Source of the DNA: an uncultured Peptococcaceae bacterium | GTDB taxonomy: Bacteria; Bacillota; Limnochordia; Darwinibacteriales; Darwinibacteriaceae | Assembly (NCBI GenBank): GCA_937988745.1 | Contig: CALKAR010000006.1 | Coordinates: 1-31,251 of the forward strand | Reading direction: 5' to 3' | Length of the DNA: 31,251 nucleotides | Part shown: in pieces, positions 29,932 through 31,251 of the stretch | Layout of the letters: every line of letters starts with the position of its first letter | Numbering within the stretch: position 1 is the first letter of the stretch | Notes under the pieces: model-generated | Database searches by the model: none | Told to the model about the DNA's origin: nothing | What the model saw: only the letters and a program-made list of their open reading frames with translations | Program-made: the position numbers and the translations under genes

Positions 29932-31251
29932 GCAAGAAAGTAGCCGTGGAGATTACAGGTTTAAACCACGCTGGAGAAGGGGTTGGGCGCATAGACAACG
30001 CAGTTGTCTTTGTGCCCCAAACCGTCCCTGGAGATCTCGCCGAGATCGAGATAGTGACTCGTAAGAAAAACTATCTACGCGGAAGACTGGTAGAGCTGAA
30101 AGAGGCTTCTCCGGACCGCATCGACGCGCCCTGTCCTCATGCTGAAACTTGTGGCGGCTGCCAGTTTCAACATATTGCATATCCGTCACAGCTGGCTTGG
30201 AAGAGGGTACAGGTGGAGGAGGCTATGCGGCGCATAGGCGGCCTCGAAGTAGAGGTGGAGCCCATCTTGGGCATGGCAGATCCGATTAATTACCGGGGCA
30301 AAGCTCAGCTGCCTCTAGGCGGCAGTCCAGGCAAGGTCGAGATGGGCTTCTTCCGCCGGGGAACCCATGACATTGTTGACATGCGGGAATGCATGGTGCA
30401 GCATCCGCTCATGGTAAAGCTGGCTTTAACCGTGCGAGAGATTATTGAAGATTTGGGTCTGCCGCCTTACGACGAAATCCGGCATCGAGGCGTTTTCCGA
30501 CATGCTGTTATTCGAGCCAGCTTCGCCGAAGAAAAGCTGATGCTGGTTCTCGTCACACGTACAGAAAATATTCCCCTTCAAGATGAGATTGTGGAACGTC
30601 TGCGAAAAGCTGTTCCTGAGTTAGTCAGCATCGCGCACAATGTCAACCCTAAAGTAACCAATGTGATCTTTGGCCCGACTACCCGAATTATTTGGGGTGA
30701 ACCATATATCTTTGAGCATATTGGCGAGCTGCGCTATGCTATCTCTCCGCGGTCGTTCTTCCAAGTAAATCCGCTCCAGACCAAAGTATTGTATGATAAA
30801 GTGCGTGAATTCGCTGCTCTGCAGGGAAATGAGACTGTCTTAGATCTTTACTGTGGTACCGGCACTATCGGTCTGTATTTGGCTAAAGATGCGGAGCGGG
30901 TGATCGGCGTGGAGACCATCGCCGATGCAGTGGCAGATGCTCGCTACAACGCCGAGTTGAACAACATCGCATCCACTGAGTTTATTGAAGGGAAGGCTGA
31001 AGACGTCCTCCCGGATTTGGTGAAGCGCCTCGGGCAGATTGATGTGGCAGTGGTTGACCCGCCGCGCAAGGGTTGCGATCAGGTAGTACTGGACTCGCTC
31101 GCAGAGGAAGATGTGAAGCGGATTGTCTACGTATCGTGCAATCCGGCTACGCTGGCTCGGGATCTGGCTTACTTAAAGGAACGGGGATATACGGTGGGAA
31201 CAGTGCAGCCAGTGGACATGTTCCCCTGGACGAGCCACGTTGAGTGCGTAG
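29928..31251 (+). CDS. 23S rRNA (uracil-C5)-methyltransferase RlmD/RlmCD type, 3' partial
   Basis: A SAM-dependent m5U methyltransferase, 441 codons visible and open to the window edge, so only the last few residues are missing. The TRAM domain comes first (about 3-60). The 4Fe-4S ligands are C69, C75, C78 (CPHAETCGGCQF) and C155 (RECMVQHP). The SAM motif is DLYCGTGTIG (306-315), DPPRKGCD starts at 377, and the catalytic Cys is C404 in YVSCNPATL. Bacillota enzymes of this group methylate U747 and U1939 in 23S rRNA (RlmCD) or a single site; which applies here cannot be told. Its ATG (29928) overlaps the U32 gene's stop, so the two are coupled. The end, SHVECV, is close to the usual end of the family. 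Confidence 0.93.
   Translation, partial: MSKKVAVEITGLNHAGEGVGRIDNAVVFVPQTVPGDLAEIEIVTRKKNYLRGRLVELKEASPDRIDAPCPHAETCGGCQFQHIAYPSQLAWKRVQVEEAMRRIGGLEVEVEPILGMADPINYRGKAQLPLGGSPGKVEMGFFRRGTHDIVDMRECMVQHPLMVKLALTVREIIEDLGLPPYDEIRHRGVFRHAVIRASFAEEKLMLVLVTRTENIPLQDEIVERLRKAVPELVSIAHNVNPKVTNVIFGPTTRIIWGEPYIFEHIGELRYAISPRSFFQVNPLQTKVLYDKVREFAALQGNETVLDLYCGTGTIGLYLAKDAERVIGVETIADAVADARYNAELNNIASTEFIEGKAEDVLPDLVKRLGQIDVAVVDPPRKGCDQVVLDSLAEEDVKRIVYVSCNPATLARDLAYLKERGYTVGTVQPVDMFPWTSHVECV

Noticed and set aside
1..31251. CRISPR arrays, insertion sequences, tRNA or rRNA genes
   Set aside because: Reading both strands showed no regularly spaced repeats, no transposase motifs or terminal repeats, and no cloverleaf or rRNA segments.

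Overview
The window is a tightly packed chromosomal housekeeping region of a low-to-mid GC Bacillota (Firmicute) bacterium. Evidence is the strong AGGAGG-type ribosome sites, the gene order hpt / recJ-apt-rel-dtd / hisS-aspS / 6S RNA / tcdA-rarA / rrf2-iscS-iscU / AI-2E transporter-alaS-ireB / ruvX-DUF1292-mltG-U32, and Firmicute-type proteins (HemZ, IreB, DegV, bifunctional Rel). The order resembles the recJ-to-alaS and yrrK-yrrO blocks of Bacillus subtilis, but mnmA and recD2 are absent after the isc genes. An anaerobic clostridial or Limnochordia-like lineage is likely (HemZ-type coproporphyrinogen oxidase, IscR-like regulator, ferredoxin-tailed aldo/keto reductase), but the species cannot be fixed from the sequence. 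No insertion sequence, prophage, tRNA, rRNA or CRISPR array was seen.

Layout. 17-565 (-): hpt with its own promoter, divergent from recJ. 676-8494 (+): recJ, apt, rel, dtd, an MBL hydrolase and hemZ in one close run with several overlaps (DNA repair, purine salvage, (p)ppGpp control, D-amino-acid proofreading, heme). 8491-10080: a promoter, a membrane-anchored PpiC-TPR foldase and a terminator. 10114-13149: hisS-aspS. 13133-13414 (-): a small holin-like membrane protein convergent with aspS. 13498-13752: 6S RNA with promoter and terminator. 13770-15777: tcdA-rarA. 15806-17899: promoter, Rrf2/IscR-like regulator, iscS, iscU and terminator, an iron-sulfur assembly unit. 17935-19137: a 58-residue membrane peptide and an AI-2E family transporter. 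19170-22238: promoter, alaS, ireB, terminator. 22298-23259: degV and a hairpin. 23260-25898: an FtsA/PilM-like actin ATPase overlapping a membrane-anchored baseplate-J-like protein. 25911-29931: aldo/keto reductase, ruvX, DUF1292, mltG and a U32 hydroxylase-type protein. 29928-31251: an RlmD/RlmCD-type rRNA methyltransferase that runs off the window.

The most interesting part is 22354-26855. In B. subtilis ireB and ruvX are neighbours; here degV, the FtsA-like ATPase, the J-like membrane protein and the ferredoxin-tailed reductase lie between them. The FtsA-like/J-like pair looks like a two-component, membrane-associated cytoskeletal module of unknown role. A long hairpin whose 3' arm contains the pair's ribosome site separates it from degV.
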